Positions 1 through 8,607 of a stretch of 57,251 nt of DNA are shown here, one piece after another (the first letter of the stretch is position 1; every line of letters starts with the position of its first letter). A model generated the notes under the pieces. The model was not told the origin of the DNA, did no database searches, and was given only the letters and a program-made list of their open reading frames with translations. Where the stretch lies: assembly GCA_964432885.1 (NCBI GenBank), contig CAYSPG010000024.1, forward strand, positions 1 to 57,251, given 5' to 3'. Origin of the DNA: CAYSPG01 sp964432885 (GTDB lineage Bacteria > Bacteroidota > Bacteroidia > AKYH767-A > OLB10). A program made the position numbers and the translations under genes.

Positions 1-40
1 TAAATTTTAGGTTATGGGATTGGTGATTTCGTGCTCCGAG

Positions 41-81
41 TTTCAAAGTCCCCCGGATGAAAAATCGGGGAGACTTTGAAA
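41..81 (-). terminator. Hairpin downstream of the 172-aa gene
   Basis: An inverted repeat (TTTCAAAGTC-CCCC against GGGG-A-GACTTTGAAA, one bulged base) lies 13 bp past the stop of the minus-strand gene at 94-612. No T-run follows on the minus strand, so it may be a dispersed palindromic repeat or an mRNA-end hairpin rather than a classical intrinsic terminator. Confidence 0.4.
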
Positions 82-93
82 GTACAGAAGCGA

Positions 94-612
94 CTAAAAA
101 GTGTAACCAACACTAAAGCCACGAAATATAGCAGGCAAGAAATATACTAGTGATAGTTTATCGGTGTTGGTATAAAATGTTGGAGTATAGCAAACACTGT
201 ACATAAATTTCCCTATTGGTTTTTGATACCGATAACCTATTCTGAAAGTATATCCTAATATATTTTGCCAGCGATAGTGCTTAGAATTGTTAGAAGAAGA
301 AACTTTTTTATACTCTGATAACACACCACCGCCTAACTCAATGTGATGAGTGTTGCCATAAAGAATATTTCCTAAACCTAAAATATATCTTTCATTTGGG
401 TTGTAAGAACCACCTATTCGGGTTGCAACTGTAAGTTTTGGTTTAATGTAAAATTTTCTTTCGTAGTTTAGGGAATATAACCCAACCGATGCGTTGCCCA
501 ATGCCTCAGTAAATACAGTGTTTTTTTTGAGTCGTATTTTTTCTTCTTTTTTTGTTTCCTGTGCCAAGGCGTTAAATACAAGCAAGCAAAATAAAAAAAC
601 AGATGCCCTCAT
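94..612 (-). CDS. Small secreted/outer-membrane barrel-like protein, function unknown
   Basis: The 172-aa product starts with a signal peptide (about residues 1-18, ending ALAQ). The mature part alternates polar and aromatic residues and ends in SVGYTF. A C-terminal aromatic residue after amphipathic strands is typical of outer-membrane beta-barrels, so a small barrel is inferred. The ATG overlaps the stop of the upstream T9SS gene by 4 bp (609-612), which indicates translational coupling. It is the last gene of a three-gene minus-strand set with 609-2621 and 2633-4423. I do not recognise a named family. Confidence 0.75.
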   Translation of the reverse strand: MRASVFLFCLLVFNALAQETKKEEKIRLKKNTVFTEALGNASVGLYSLNYERKFYIKPKLTVATRIGGSYNPNERYILGLGNILYGNTHHIELGGGVLSEYKKVSSSNNSKHYRWQNILGYTFRIGYRYQKPIGKFMYSVCYTPTFYTNTDKLSLVYFLPAIFRGFSVGYTF

Positions 613-2621
613 TTTGTAATAACTATTTTTTTATTAACCACAAAGTCATTAAAATAAAACGATAGATAATAAATGCCAGCAGCAACTGATGAAAGATTAT
701 GCTTTATTAAGGTTCTTCCCTTATCAAGTACACTTTCAATAATAACATTACTAAACTGTCCAGTCGAACTCTGCAATAGTCCCAACACTCTCGATTTTTT
801 CTTCAGCGAAATCTCTATATTGATATAGTCGTTTACTGGGTTGGGATAAGTAATAATCGAATTAGACAAATTTACCATGTCAAATTTAGTTTTTTCTTCA
901 GACGAGACTTCATATCCCTGCATGACATTGCTCGAATATCTATGATACCAAGAAGGATCGAAGATATAATTTGATTTATCAATTGCACAATCAAAAGGGT
1001 CAATGGTGACCTCAAAGAAAGAACCCGGTTGAATATTTATTGTTGAATTGTATCCTGTAAGTTGAGAGGTAAGTAATACCCCTCTTGACCCTCCTATTAT
1101 TTTGCATCCACCAAAGGGGAAAACATTTAAGTTGTCAACAACAAGTCGGCCCGATAAACCAGGTTGGGTTTTGATAGTGTAATAGTTTGGATAAATTCTA
1201 TCGCCTCCATCGGTAGGTACAGTCATAGGTCCTGAATCTCTAACAATATCGTAATTGTTAGCATTATTTTCATTTATATAATAAAGGTTATGCATTAGCA
1301 TATAATCAAGCCCATTATAATTACCTCTAAAATCATAATTCCCATTGTCCTGCCTGTTGGGTGCGTCAACAAATTTTCGGCTTGCAGCCCAACCATTCGG
1401 TGCTTTGTCGCTTGAGCTATGAGAGAATGGACCATCATAGGGGGCCAAATTGAGCATGTCTTGCATTACACAAAAGTCAGTATTAACATAATTATGTAAA
1501 ACATCGTGAAGGCAGTGATAAAATACATCCCAATGTTGTTGATTAGCAGGATAAGTACCAACTCCTATTGCTACACCTGCCGGATAATTTCCTTGGGTGC
1601 TAATGCCTTGTGCAGTTGTATTGTCTCCAGAACCATTTTTCCAATTATTAGCAATAGATGCTAGAGCTAAAGCCATGTGAATAGAGGACGTGTTTTGTCT
1701 TAAACTTTCTAAATTTTGTTGGTTCTGCCACAGAAATTTAAATTCAACATCTGTTTGAAAGTCATGATAATCTGTTCCGGTTATCAATTCACCGGCATCC
1801 GCAAGCCCAAGACAAATTGGTCTTCCATCACCCCCATCTTCTACTAATATCTCTACTCCATTAGGATCAACAAGTTGCCAGTGCACATTACCATTATTTG
1901 GTGGCGATTTTTCCCACGATATTATTTTATCTGCTAAAAAAATTACCTTATTTAAAGGGTTGGTGGTAATGTTGGTGATGCCATCTAAATCTATAAAATT
2001 TAAACTATTCGGAACAAATTTTTTTACAAGTGCGAATCCCATAAGTAAATGAATAATTTGGTCGTTACTTATCGTTGGTGAGGAACTGTTGACCCAATCA
2101 GAAGCTATTTCAGTTGCACCCCTAACTTCACCTGAACCGAAATTTATACCCGGTGTATTATCAATATTACCCATGTTAAGTTCCGGATGTAGAGTTATAA
2201 AATTAGCAGGAACATCATCACGTATTAGGTGGCCATTTACCGAACCTGAATATCCGTACCATATATCACTATTAAAATCCAATCTTTCCACTGCGGCCAA
2301 GGCATAATGCAGTTCTAAAATTGTTTGGTTTAGTGGTTGTCCGTTGTCAGATAATAGTTTGTATTCTGTTGCAAGAGTACCTATATACCATCCTAAATAT
2401 AAAGGAGTATCCCCAAAATGAAGCCTTCCTCCATTCCACATATTACGTATGCCAGCAGGAAGGCTTTGCCCTTGCCCTCCACCCACAGACATAAAATAGT
2501 TGACCAAACGATAGCGATAATGCCAGTACTTTTCCAAATTAGCTTGATTGCCTTGAGAAAAACAAACAGAACAGGCAAAAATTATCAATACAAATGATAG
2601 TGTATTTTTTTTCTTTTTCAT
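609..2621 (-). CDS. T9SS type A sorting-domain secreted protein, unknown function
   Basis: 670 aa with a signal peptide (residues 1-22, hydrophobic core FVLIIFACSVCF). The last 85 or so residues form a T9SS type A sorting domain: TYPNPVNDYINIEI, then the beta-rich segment ending GIYYLSFYFNDFVVNKKIVITK. Known role of this domain: recognition by the type IX secretion system and attachment to, or release from, the cell surface. The central 550 residues are rich in Asn, Tyr, His and Trp, with conserved-looking stretches WDVFYHCLHDVLHNY and NGLDYMLMHNLYYIN. I cannot assign an enzyme family. It lies 11 bp from the upstream gene and overlaps the downstream gene by 4 bp, so the three genes are probably one operon. 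Confidence 0.85.
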   Translation of the reverse strand: MKKKKNTLSFVLIIFACSVCFSQGNQANLEKYWHYRYRLVNYFMSVGGGQGQSLPAGIRNMWNGGRLHFGDTPLYLGWYIGTLATEYKLLSDNGQPLNQTILELHYALAAVERLDFNSDIWYGYSGSVNGHLIRDDVPANFITLHPELNMGNIDNTPGINFGSGEVRGATEIASDWVNSSSPTISNDQIIHLLMGFALVKKFVPNSLNFIDLDGITNITTNPLNKVIFLADKIISWEKSPPNNGNVHWQLVDPNGVEILVEDGGDGRPICLGLADAGELITGTDYHDFQTDVEFKFLWQNQQNLESLRQNTSSIHMALALASIANNWKNGSGDNTTAQGISTQGNYPAGVAIGVGTYPANQQHWDVFYHCLHDVLHNYVNTDFCVMQDMLNLAPYDGPFSHSSSDKAPNGWAASRKFVDAPNRQDNGNYDFRGNYNGLDYMLMHNLYYINENNANNYDIVRDSGPMTVPTDGGDRIYPNYYTIKTQPGLSGRLVVDNLNVFPFGGCKIIGGSRGVLLTSQLTGYNSTINIQPGSFFEVTIDPFDCAIDKSNYIFDPSWYHRYSSNVMQGYEVSSEEKTKFDMVNLSNSIITYPNPVNDYINIEISLKKKSRVLGLLQSSTGQFSNVIIESVLDKGRTLIKHNLSSVAAGIYYLSFYFNDFVVNKKIVITK

Positions 2622-2632
2622 TTTAATGAAAG

Positions 2633-4423
2633 TTAATCTTGTTTAATGTTTAGTTTTAAAGTAAGATTATTATATTTCTTTTCAAGTGCAATGACATATA
2701 AAGTCAACTCTTCAATCTTCATAAGCAGTTTAGTTTGCATTTCACCTAAGTCAAGCATATTGTCCTTCATTTCTGCCTCAGAAGGAATTTCGGGTAAATG
2801 TTTGTTCTTTTTAATAAAACACTCTAATTCAAGCAATGACATTAAGTTATAAGTAGGCTCGAAAACAAAGTCTGCAAACGATGTAGGTTTGACTTGAATT
2901 GCCCTAGAATAAATAGTCCCACTACTACTTACTTTAAAATTTAAATCATTTCCCGGTGCACTTCTATACTCAATTCCGCTTGAATTAATTCTAAACATTT
3001 CATATACTGTGGTTGACCAATAGTTATCATTAGCTAATATGTAAAAACCTTCATCAGTATGAGAATTGTTGTTGCTACTATTTTCTTTATCGCTATCAAG
3101 AAAAATCGCAAAATGATTTCTTGACCAAATTCTCATGGCATCATTTACATATCCTATTCCACCTGTTCCTGAAGATTCAGTAAACAAAATTTTTACACTG
3201 AATCTAGTATCCCCATTCACATCAAGAGTATAATTTGGGTTATCGGTGTTTATTCCTGCCACTACATTGCCGCTGGCATTTTGTTTTATACTTAATCCGG
3301 GTTTAAAGTTTATTTGGTCATTTGCCATGCTGTTATCAGCAATTTTAAAAAATAAATTTCCTGTGGCATCAAAGGTAATGGAAGATGCGTATCCATTGGT
3401 AATGCGTTTGCTATATCCGGCAATGGCATCATAATATGTATTATAGCCAATAACCTTTGAACCTCCGCTATGAAATGTCCATGTGTCGCCAATTTGAAAA
3501 GCCTCTTTTGCAAAAGTAGTTTGTACTCCTACCCGTTGCCACGGGCTGCATATTAATACATCGTTGGGGTCGTTGCCGGTAAACCACATGGCTGCGCTGG
3601 TGCAACCAACATTGGGGACAGTAAGTTTTCCAACTGTACCATCAGGATTAATGTATAATACACGCGGCAAACTATCACCTGTAAATTTTTTTAGTTTAAG
3701 GTATTCGCTAATTTCAATGTTGCCGTTATCTTTTAGTTTAAGCCTTTCTAAGTTGTTTGTTTTAAACACCACATCCTTATTATCCGTAGTTCCAATAAAC
3801 TGCGTTGTGGGGTTGGTGTTTGCATTGCCGTTCATGGTCCAGTCGTCACGGTCGGGTTCAATCATGTCCTGCTGCGCCTGTTGCACACAGCCGTTGGCAT
3901 CGGTTACGGCAAGGGCATATCCGCCCGCGCACAGGTTGGCAAGGTTTGCAGTGGTTTGGCCATAAGGTTGCCATGTGTATGTGTAAGGCGGTGTGCCTTC
4001 GGTAACGGTTGCGCTTAATGTACCGTTGCAGGCCCCGTTAAGGCTTATGTTATAATGCCGTGTGTTTACCACATAATCGCTGGCAGTAAGTTCGGTTTGT
4101 ATTCTAAGCGGTTGGGTTAATGTAATTTCGGCAGCTACTATATCGGTGTTGGGGTCGGCATCGTCAACCTCTACACTGTAAAATCCGGCTTCAAGGTTGG
4201 TTATGTCTTCGGTAGTTGCCGCATTGCTCCACACAATGGTATAAGGCGGTGTGCCGCCCGTAATGGTAAGGTCAATGCTTCCATCCTGCGCGCCAAAGCA
4301 ACTTACGTTGTTGCCATTGTAATTGCTGGGTGTTAGGGTTAGGGTTAGGGCTTGGGCTTGTGTAACGGTGGCATGTGCCAGGCACAAAAGCAGCGCAGTA
4401 ATACATGTTTTTTGTTTGTTCAT
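2633..4423 (-). CDS. SprB-repeat protein with tail-fibre-like C-terminus
   Basis: 596 aa with a signal peptide (cleavage after TQAQA, about residue 25). Two SprB-type repeats follow (about 35-90 and 110-180), recognised by VSCFGAQDGSIDLTITGG..PPYT..WSNAATTEDITNLEAG and the second copy ending LAVTDANGC. The C-terminus (about 520-590) carries LLELECFIKKNKHLPEIPS and LGEMQTKLLMKIEELTLY, the helical end found on many Bacteroidota secreted proteins resembling phage tail-fibre or endosialidase-chaperone modules. No T9SS type A tail is seen. An adhesin-like surface role is inferred. The second repeat is more diverged than the first. It is the first gene of the 94-4423 minus-strand set. Confidence 0.8.
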   Translation of the reverse strand: MNKQKTCITALLLCLAHATVTQAQALTLTLTPSNYNGNNVSCFGAQDGSIDLTITGGTPPYTIVWSNAATTEDITNLEAGFYSVEVDDADPNTDIVAAEITLTQPLRIQTELTASDYVVNTRHYNISLNGACNGTLSATVTEGTPPYTYTWQPYGQTTANLANLCAGGYALAVTDANGCVQQAQQDMIEPDRDDWTMNGNANTNPTTQFIGTTDNKDVVFKTNNLERLKLKDNGNIEISEYLKLKKFTGDSLPRVLYINPDGTVGKLTVPNVGCTSAAMWFTGNDPNDVLICSPWQRVGVQTTFAKEAFQIGDTWTFHSGGSKVIGYNTYYDAIAGYSKRITNGYASSITFDATGNLFFKIADNSMANDQINFKPGLSIKQNASGNVVAGINTDNPNYTLDVNGDTRFSVKILFTESSGTGGIGYVNDAMRIWSRNHFAIFLDSDKENSSNNNSHTDEGFYILANDNYWSTTVYEMFRINSSGIEYRSAPGNDLNFKVSSSGTIYSRAIQVKPTSFADFVFEPTYNLMSLLELECFIKKNKHLPEIPSEAEMKDNMLDLGEMQTKLLMKIEELTLYVIALEKKYNNLTLKLNIKQD

Positions 4424-4650
4424 TTTTAATTTAGTTAAAGATTATTACAACAAATAATAAAATAGCGCAAGCCATAAACAGGCATAGCTGCCACCATGCA
4501 TATACCCTGTGCCTTTGCGGGTAAAACAGGCACAGCAGGTAATGCAGTTGCAGGCGGGTGCAGCGTTCATATTTGGTAAAGCGGGTTTGTTTTTTTATTG
4601 CCATGTCAAATGGTTATAAATCAGAATATGCACACGGCCATCGCGCACCT

Positions 4651-4685
4651 CACCCCCAACCCCTCTCCAAAGGAGAGGGGCTAAA
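4651..4685. repeat. CCCCTCTCC/GGAGAGGGG palindromic repeat
   Basis: A perfect 9-bp stem (4660-4668 with 4672-4680) closes on a 3-base AAA loop and is preceded by CACCCCCAA. It sits in the 294-bp gap between the SprB protein and the 229-aa gene. The form resembles dispersed intergenic palindromes common in Bacteroidota. No gene is seen in the rest of 4424-4717. Confidence 0.6.
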
Positions 4686-4717
4686 GGCATTGATATTTGT
4701 ATTGAGCATACGAGTTT

Positions 4718-5407
4718 TTATCCCGCAAAGGTTACCTGCACCACATCGCTATACTGGCCTATTTCCACATCGCTGATAACGGCACGGCAGCGGTACTCGC
4801 GGTTTTCGGGGGTGCCGGCAGCGGCAAGGGGGCGTGTGTCCATGTAGGGGCTTTCGGTATCAAGGCCTAAAAACACCCAGGTGGTTTGCCCCTGCAGGCG
4901 GGCATATATGTTCATGCCATCGGTTGTATCTTTTACAAAACTAAGGTTTACCATGCCGGGCATGGCTTTGCCTTTAAGCTGGGGCTTATAGTTGGCGGCA
5001 TCAAACTCCGACTCGTTGCCTATAATTTTTAAGTCTTCGCCAATGCCATCGGTGTAATTGGCGCTGGCCTTAATGCGTGCTACGATGGCGCTTATGTAAG
5101 TAAAAATACCGGCCTGTGTTACGGGCGGTGCGGCAGGGGGTGTTAATACGGGCAATGGTCCCAGGGGAGTACCGGTGGGGGCTATGCTTAGTGTGTTTTT
5201 AAACTTGGTAAGGTCTTGCGTATAGGCTTTGCTTAGCGCAATTAAGTTGATGATGTAGGAATAAAACAGGGCCATGGCCGCTATTACGGCTACTTCGGCA
5301 GCCGTTATGCCAAGGGTGGCAGCCAAATCAGCAATTTTTGAGGAAAAATTGTTTAGCCAGATTACGCGGTCGGCTTCGCGCTTGGGCAGGTAGGGTTTCT
5401 TTTTCAT
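4718..5407 (-). CDS. Conserved-looking protein with C-terminal Fn3-like region, unknown function
   Basis: 229 aa with no signal peptide. The N-terminus is basic (MKKKPYLPKREADRVIWLNN) and is followed by a helical, Ala/Leu-rich section (about 20-75) that looks like a bundle rather than a membrane anchor. A Pro/Gly linker lies at about 78-95. The C-terminal part, about 145-229 (MVNLSFVKDTTDGMNIYARL.., ending SDVVQVTFAG), resembles a fibronectin-III-like beta sandwich. I recall similar proteins only as uncharacterised Bacteroidota families, so no function is assigned. Its GC content is clearly higher than that of its neighbours. A 21-bp tandem array lies immediately upstream and is discussed separately. 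Confidence 0.7.
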   Translation of the reverse strand: MKKKPYLPKREADRVIWLNNFSSKIADLAATLGITAAEVAVIAAMALFYSYIINLIALSKAYTQDLTKFKNTLSIAPTGTPLGPLPVLTPPAAPPVTQAGIFTYISAIVARIKASANYTDGIGEDLKIIGNESEFDAANYKPQLKGKAMPGMVNLSFVKDTTDGMNIYARLQGQTTWVFLGLDTESPYMDTRPLAAAGTPENREYRCRAVISDVEIGQYSDVVQVTFAG

Positions 5408-5419
5408 GATGATGTTTGT

Positions 5420-5782
5420 TTAAATTGTTATTTTATTGATTATTAGGTAATTATATGATATGGAAAAGGAACTGAGCCGCTCAGTACCGTTGCCGCACGG
5501 CCGGGTAACGGCAACAAATGGCGCGGTACCCTTGCCGGATGCCGCAGTAACGGTAACAAACGGTGCGGTAACGGTAACGCAAGGCCGGGTAACGGCAACA
5601 AATGGCGCAGTACCCTTGCCGGATGCCGCAGTAACGGTAACAAATGGTGCGGTAACGGTACCGCAAGGCCGGGCAACGGTAACAAATGGCGCGGCAACGG
5701 CAGCAAGCCATTGGGATACGGTATAATTTTTTTGTTTGCGGGTGTTAAAGCTACAAAGTAACTCTCGCGGGGGGGGGGGCAA
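5420..5782 (-). CDS. Possible heptad-repeat ORF upstream of the 229-aa gene
   Basis: This open frame of 120 codons has a TTG as its first usable start and crosses the 21-bp array, giving degenerate heptads such as PFVTVTA, ASGKGTA, PFVAVTR and PCVTVTA. It ends 12 bp before the ATG of the 229-aa gene. An ATG at 5802-5804 lies upstream but is separated by an 11-base C tract and is one base out of frame. Other frames across the repeat are also open because its sequence lacks stops, so coding status is uncertain. Confidence 0.3.
   Translation of the reverse strand: MPPPPRELLCSFNTRKQKNYTVSQWLAAVAAPFVTVARPCGTVTAPFVTVTAASGKGTAPFVAVTRPCVTVTAPFVTVTAASGKGTAPFVAVTRPCGNGTERLSSFSISYNYLIINKITI
5486..5706. 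repeat. GC-rich 21-bp tandem repeat array, 84-bp higher-order period
   Basis: Ten full 21-bp units (5486-5695) plus a partial one follow each other without spacers, for example AACGGCAACAAATGGCGCGGT at 5507 and AACGGTAACAAACGGTGCGGT at 5549. Units recur in a four-unit order, so 84-bp blocks starting at 5499, 5583 and 5667 are nearly identical. The array is far richer in GC than the AT-rich flanks. The unit length is a multiple of three and reads as heptads on either strand. Confidence 0.9.
5769..5779. repeat. Homopolymer tract of 11 G (C on the minus strand)
   Basis: Eleven consecutive G residues lie about 360 bp upstream of the 229-aa gene and just before the heptad-repeat frame on the minus strand. 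Tracts of this length are prone to slippage and also to sequencing error. Confidence 0.9.
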
Positions 5783-5969
5783 TATATTTAAAAAGCGATT
5801 GCATTACATAAAATTTTGCTTTTTAATTTGGTGATGTAAAATAAATCACAATAAATGAGAAAAACAATGGTTGTTGAAAAATATTTTTTTTTCTTTAGGT
5901 TTTCGGTATTCAATATCACACCAATATTTACCATAAAAAAATAAAAAAAACGAGTAAAAAAAGCTTTAT
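5783..5969. other. AT-rich intergenic stretch, no gene seen
   Basis: Between the poly-G tract and the terminator of the next gene there are only A/T-rich runs. I see no RNA gene, repeat unit or credible ORF other than the short ATG frame beginning at 5804 on the minus strand. Confidence 0.5.
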
Positions 5970-6007
5970 AAAAATAAAAAAAGCTGCACAGTTATACCCA
6001 TGCAGCT
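5970..6007 (-). terminator. Rho-independent terminator of the 6039-8012 gene
   Basis: On the minus strand the 7-bp stem AGCTGCA...TGCAGCT (6001-6007 with 5982-5988) is followed by TTTTTTATTTTTAT. It lies 31 bp past the stop codon at 6039. Confidence 0.85.
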
Positions 6008-6038
6008 ATTAAACTCTAAATTAAAACAAATAAAAAAA

Positions 6039-8012
6039 TTATTTTCCTGTATTCACAGCCACTTCGGCCATGTCTGACATTTCAATGTTGTATTTTCCTT
6101 TGTTTATTTCGCCACGCGACACATTTACACGCTCCATTACATAAATATTTTGCAACAATGCCACTGTTTGCTTTTCTGCATCTTTTTGCACTATTAAATT
6201 TCTAACACTTCCATTTTCGGGTGTGGTGCTAAATACGCCTGTTTGCTGCGATGCCCTGCCGTAATACACATAATTGGCTCCTGAATTGAATGTACGCGTT
6301 TCAGTTAAAATATTTCCTTCGGAACCGCTGGAGTTTAAACCTCTTGAACTGGCAATACCCAGCGTGGCTTTATCAGATAAAACAAACCGCCCTTCACCGG
6401 TAACAGCATAAGAAGCGCACCATAAAGCCGCACCGGATTCTACGGTAAGTATTTTGCCTTTGGCAATATCGCCTAATTTTTCTCCGTCAAGATAAACTTC
6501 TTTTGATGGCTTTACAGATACATTGCACAATGCAACATTGGCCTTTGGCTTTTGTATCCAATGCACAATTCTGTTTTCTTTTCCGGTAAGATTAAGCTCT
6601 GACTTGGCGGCTTGTGCATTGCTTAAATCAATAATGCCAGCCATCAATTGCACATTGCCCCCCACATTTATTATTGTACCCGCATTGGCGGTATAATTAT
6701 TTTCTACATCTTGTACTTGGCCACCTGTTACTATAAAGTTATTGCCAATGTTTAAAGTAAGGCGGCTGTTGCTGCCCCGCACACCTTCAAAAATGCCACC
6801 GCTTACAGTAAAGTTGCCCTGTACATTTATCACGTCAGTGCCTTCTACGTATAAATCGTTTCCGGCAGTGCTTTTTATTTCAAAATTTCCCTGCACGTTA
6901 CCAAAACTGCCAACAATATTTACGTTCAAACTTTTTTCGGCATCAATAATTACATTTCCCCATTTTATGTTACGTGCAAAAGTTTTTTCATCGTATTGAT
7001 TAAAAATAACATTGCTTGATTTTGAAAGCACTGCTTTGGCTGCAGCAAAAATCCCTGTGCTGTTGTGTATGTAATTGGCTCCGTCTTCCATCACTAATTT
7101 ATTTATACATGCACAATCGTTGGCAGCTACATCAAGCAGGTATGTTCCGTTATACGAAACATGCAATTCGGTAATGCGCGCATTTTCGGCAGCAGTAAGT
7201 TTTGCACCCGATTCAATAACAACATTAGGAAGTTGAGCAACTTCATTTGCATAAGCCTGGTGCCCGCTTTGAATAATAAAACAGTTTTTAGCATCACACA
7301 TGTTAGCGGGTGCTGTTCCTTTGCCATCGGGCTGTGTATTCCACGATTCGGGTTTTGAAATATCTTTATTGGAACCTGTTGAGTAAAACGAATTGTTATT
7401 GCGTATTTGCTTCTCGCCCATAGGTGCCGAAATCAAAGGCAGAAATGTGTTGTTTCCTACCGAAAGCGAAACAAGCTCGGCATCTAAACTGCCGTTAGGC
7501 GTTGCTGTTGATTTTACATCCAGTGTTAACCAAAAAAAGTTTTTACCCGGTTGCAGTATTCTGGCAGCATCTATTTTAAATTCTCCTTCGGGTAAAATAC
7601 TTATTGTATTGCCTGTTTGCATTTTATCATTATAGCTTTTTGAATTACCGGTATAAAATAACCGCGCATTTTCTACATTTTTTGCAATGGGGCGAGTGGT
7701 GCCGTTAAGATTAAATGTAAGCGAATTTACTTTTACCGGATTGGTGTTGCCCCGCATTTCTATCAGCACGCCTATAACAGGGCGTATGCGGCTTCCACGA
7801 AAAACCGAAGAAGTATCCTGAAATGCTTCGGCATTTACAAACTCCATGCTTATAGCTGTACCGGCATGCGACACTTCGCGTTTTGAAACATTAAAAACAA
7901 TGAGCAGCAAAACAACAAGTCCTGAAATAGAACCGGCACCAATGATAAATGCCATTTTCATGCTGGTTCGCATGCGCTGCGACTGGCTTAATAATTTTTT
8001 TCTTTTTACCAT
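6039..8012 (-). CDS. Membrane-anchored surface protein with BNR-associated N-terminal-like domain
   Basis: About 657 aa from the chosen ATG (MVKRKKLL). An in-frame ATG at 8051 would add 13 poorly fitting residues. A basic N-terminus is followed by one membrane segment (about residues 21-42, AFIIGAGSISGLVVLLLIVF). The next part (about 55-200: PVKVNSLTFNLNGTTRPI, ARLFYTGNSKSYN, GKNFFWLTLDVK) resembles the domain found N-terminal to BNR-repeat sialidases. The remaining 450 residues form repeated short beta motifs (GNFTVSGGIF, GNNFIVTGG, GGNVQLMAGIIDL), consistent with a beta-helix or fibre. No T9SS tail is seen. An envelope-anchored structural or adhesive role is inferred. A clear terminator follows. 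Confidence 0.7.
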   Translation of the reverse strand: MVKRKKLLSQSQRMRTSMKMAFIIGAGSISGLVVLLLIVFNVSKREVSHAGTAISMEFVNAEAFQDTSSVFRGSRIRPVIGVLIEMRGNTNPVKVNSLTFNLNGTTRPIAKNVENARLFYTGNSKSYNDKMQTGNTISILPEGEFKIDAARILQPGKNFFWLTLDVKSTATPNGSLDAELVSLSVGNNTFLPLISAPMGEKQIRNNNSFYSTGSNKDISKPESWNTQPDGKGTAPANMCDAKNCFIIQSGHQAYANEVAQLPNVVIESGAKLTAAENARITELHVSYNGTYLLDVAANDCACINKLVMEDGANYIHNSTGIFAAAKAVLSKSSNVIFNQYDEKTFARNIKWGNVIIDAEKSLNVNIVGSFGNVQGNFEIKSTAGNDLYVEGTDVINVQGNFTVSGGIFEGVRGSNSRLTLNIGNNFIVTGGQVQDVENNYTANAGTIINVGGNVQLMAGIIDLSNAQAAKSELNLTGKENRIVHWIQKPKANVALCNVSVKPSKEVYLDGEKLGDIAKGKILTVESGAALWCASYAVTGEGRFVLSDKATLGIASSRGLNSSGSEGNILTETRTFNSGANYVYYGRASQQTGVFSTTPENGSVRNLIVQKDAEKQTVALLQNIYVMERVNVSRGEINKGKYNIEMSDMAEVAVNTGK

Positions 8013-8173
8013 AATTAAAAGGGTTAATTGTGGCTTATTATACTTAAACACACTAAAAAATGTTTCACTTTTATAGATGTGCCTGAACAGGAAAAACCTG
8101 TGGTTGAAAACTAAGTTGCCTTATATACAGGTTTGCTGTTCTTTTATACTTTTACCCACCTTATAATCGCACC

Positions 8174-8596
8174 ATGACGTTAGATAAAATTATTTCAATT
8201 TCGGGCATGCCCGGTTTGTATAAAGCCGTTGCCCAAACCAAAAATGGATTTATAGTTGAATCGCTCTCAGACAAAAAGCGATTTGCCACCGGTCCTTCAC
8301 AGCAGGCAGTTTCGCTTAAAGATGTAAGCATATTTACCACCGGTGATGATAAACCGCTTTCAGATGTTTTTAAAACGATGAAACAAATGCCCGGCAACGA
8401 AACTGCCGTGGATGCAAATGCTGACGGAGCAACTTTGCGTGCCGCTTTTAAAAAAATTTTACCCGAGTACGATGAGGAGCGCGTTTATACTTCAGACATT
8501 AAAAAGGTTTTTAAATGGTTTCAACTGGTAAAAGATTTGCCTGAGGAAACAACTACCACCGATAGCACAACGTCTGAAGAAAAACCTTCTGAATAA
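8174..8596 (+). CDS. DUF5606 domain protein
   Basis: 140 aa and cytoplasmic, since no signal peptide is seen. The N-terminal half matches the Bacteroidota DUF5606 family (IISISGMPGLYKAVAQTKNG, then IVESL, VSLKDVSIFTT and PLSDVFKTM). The C-terminus ends in an acidic Ser/Thr tail (TTTDSTTSEEKPSE). The biochemical role of the family is not known to me. It is followed 11 bp later by the M3 oligopeptidase and is probably co-transcribed with it. It is divergent from the 6039-8012 gene. Confidence 0.85.
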   Translation: MTLDKIISISGMPGLYKAVAQTKNGFIVESLSDKKRFATGPSQQAVSLKDVSIFTTGDDKPLSDVFKTMKQMPGNETAVDANADGATLRAAFKKILPEYDEERVYTSDIKKVFKWFQLVKDLPEETTTTDSTTSEEKPSE

Positions 8597-8607
8597 CTTT
8601 TTTTTGT

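Noticed and set aside
3564..4005. Plus-strand open frames of 133 and 66 codons
   Set aside because: They lie antisense to the SprB-repeat gene and show no family motifs; they result from its GC-rich 5' half.
2633..4423. Prophage or contractile-tail locus, because of the tail-fibre-like C-terminus
   Set aside because: No other phage, baseplate or sheath genes are present; this C-terminal module is widespread on secreted Bacteroidota proteins.
5486..5706. CRISPR array
   Set aside because: Units follow each other with no unique spacers, and no cas genes are in the window.
5460..5726. Plus-strand 88-codon frame through the 21-bp array (VTVTNGA units)
   Set aside because: The repeat is open in several frames; this one has no downstream partner gene or special start, so it is not called.
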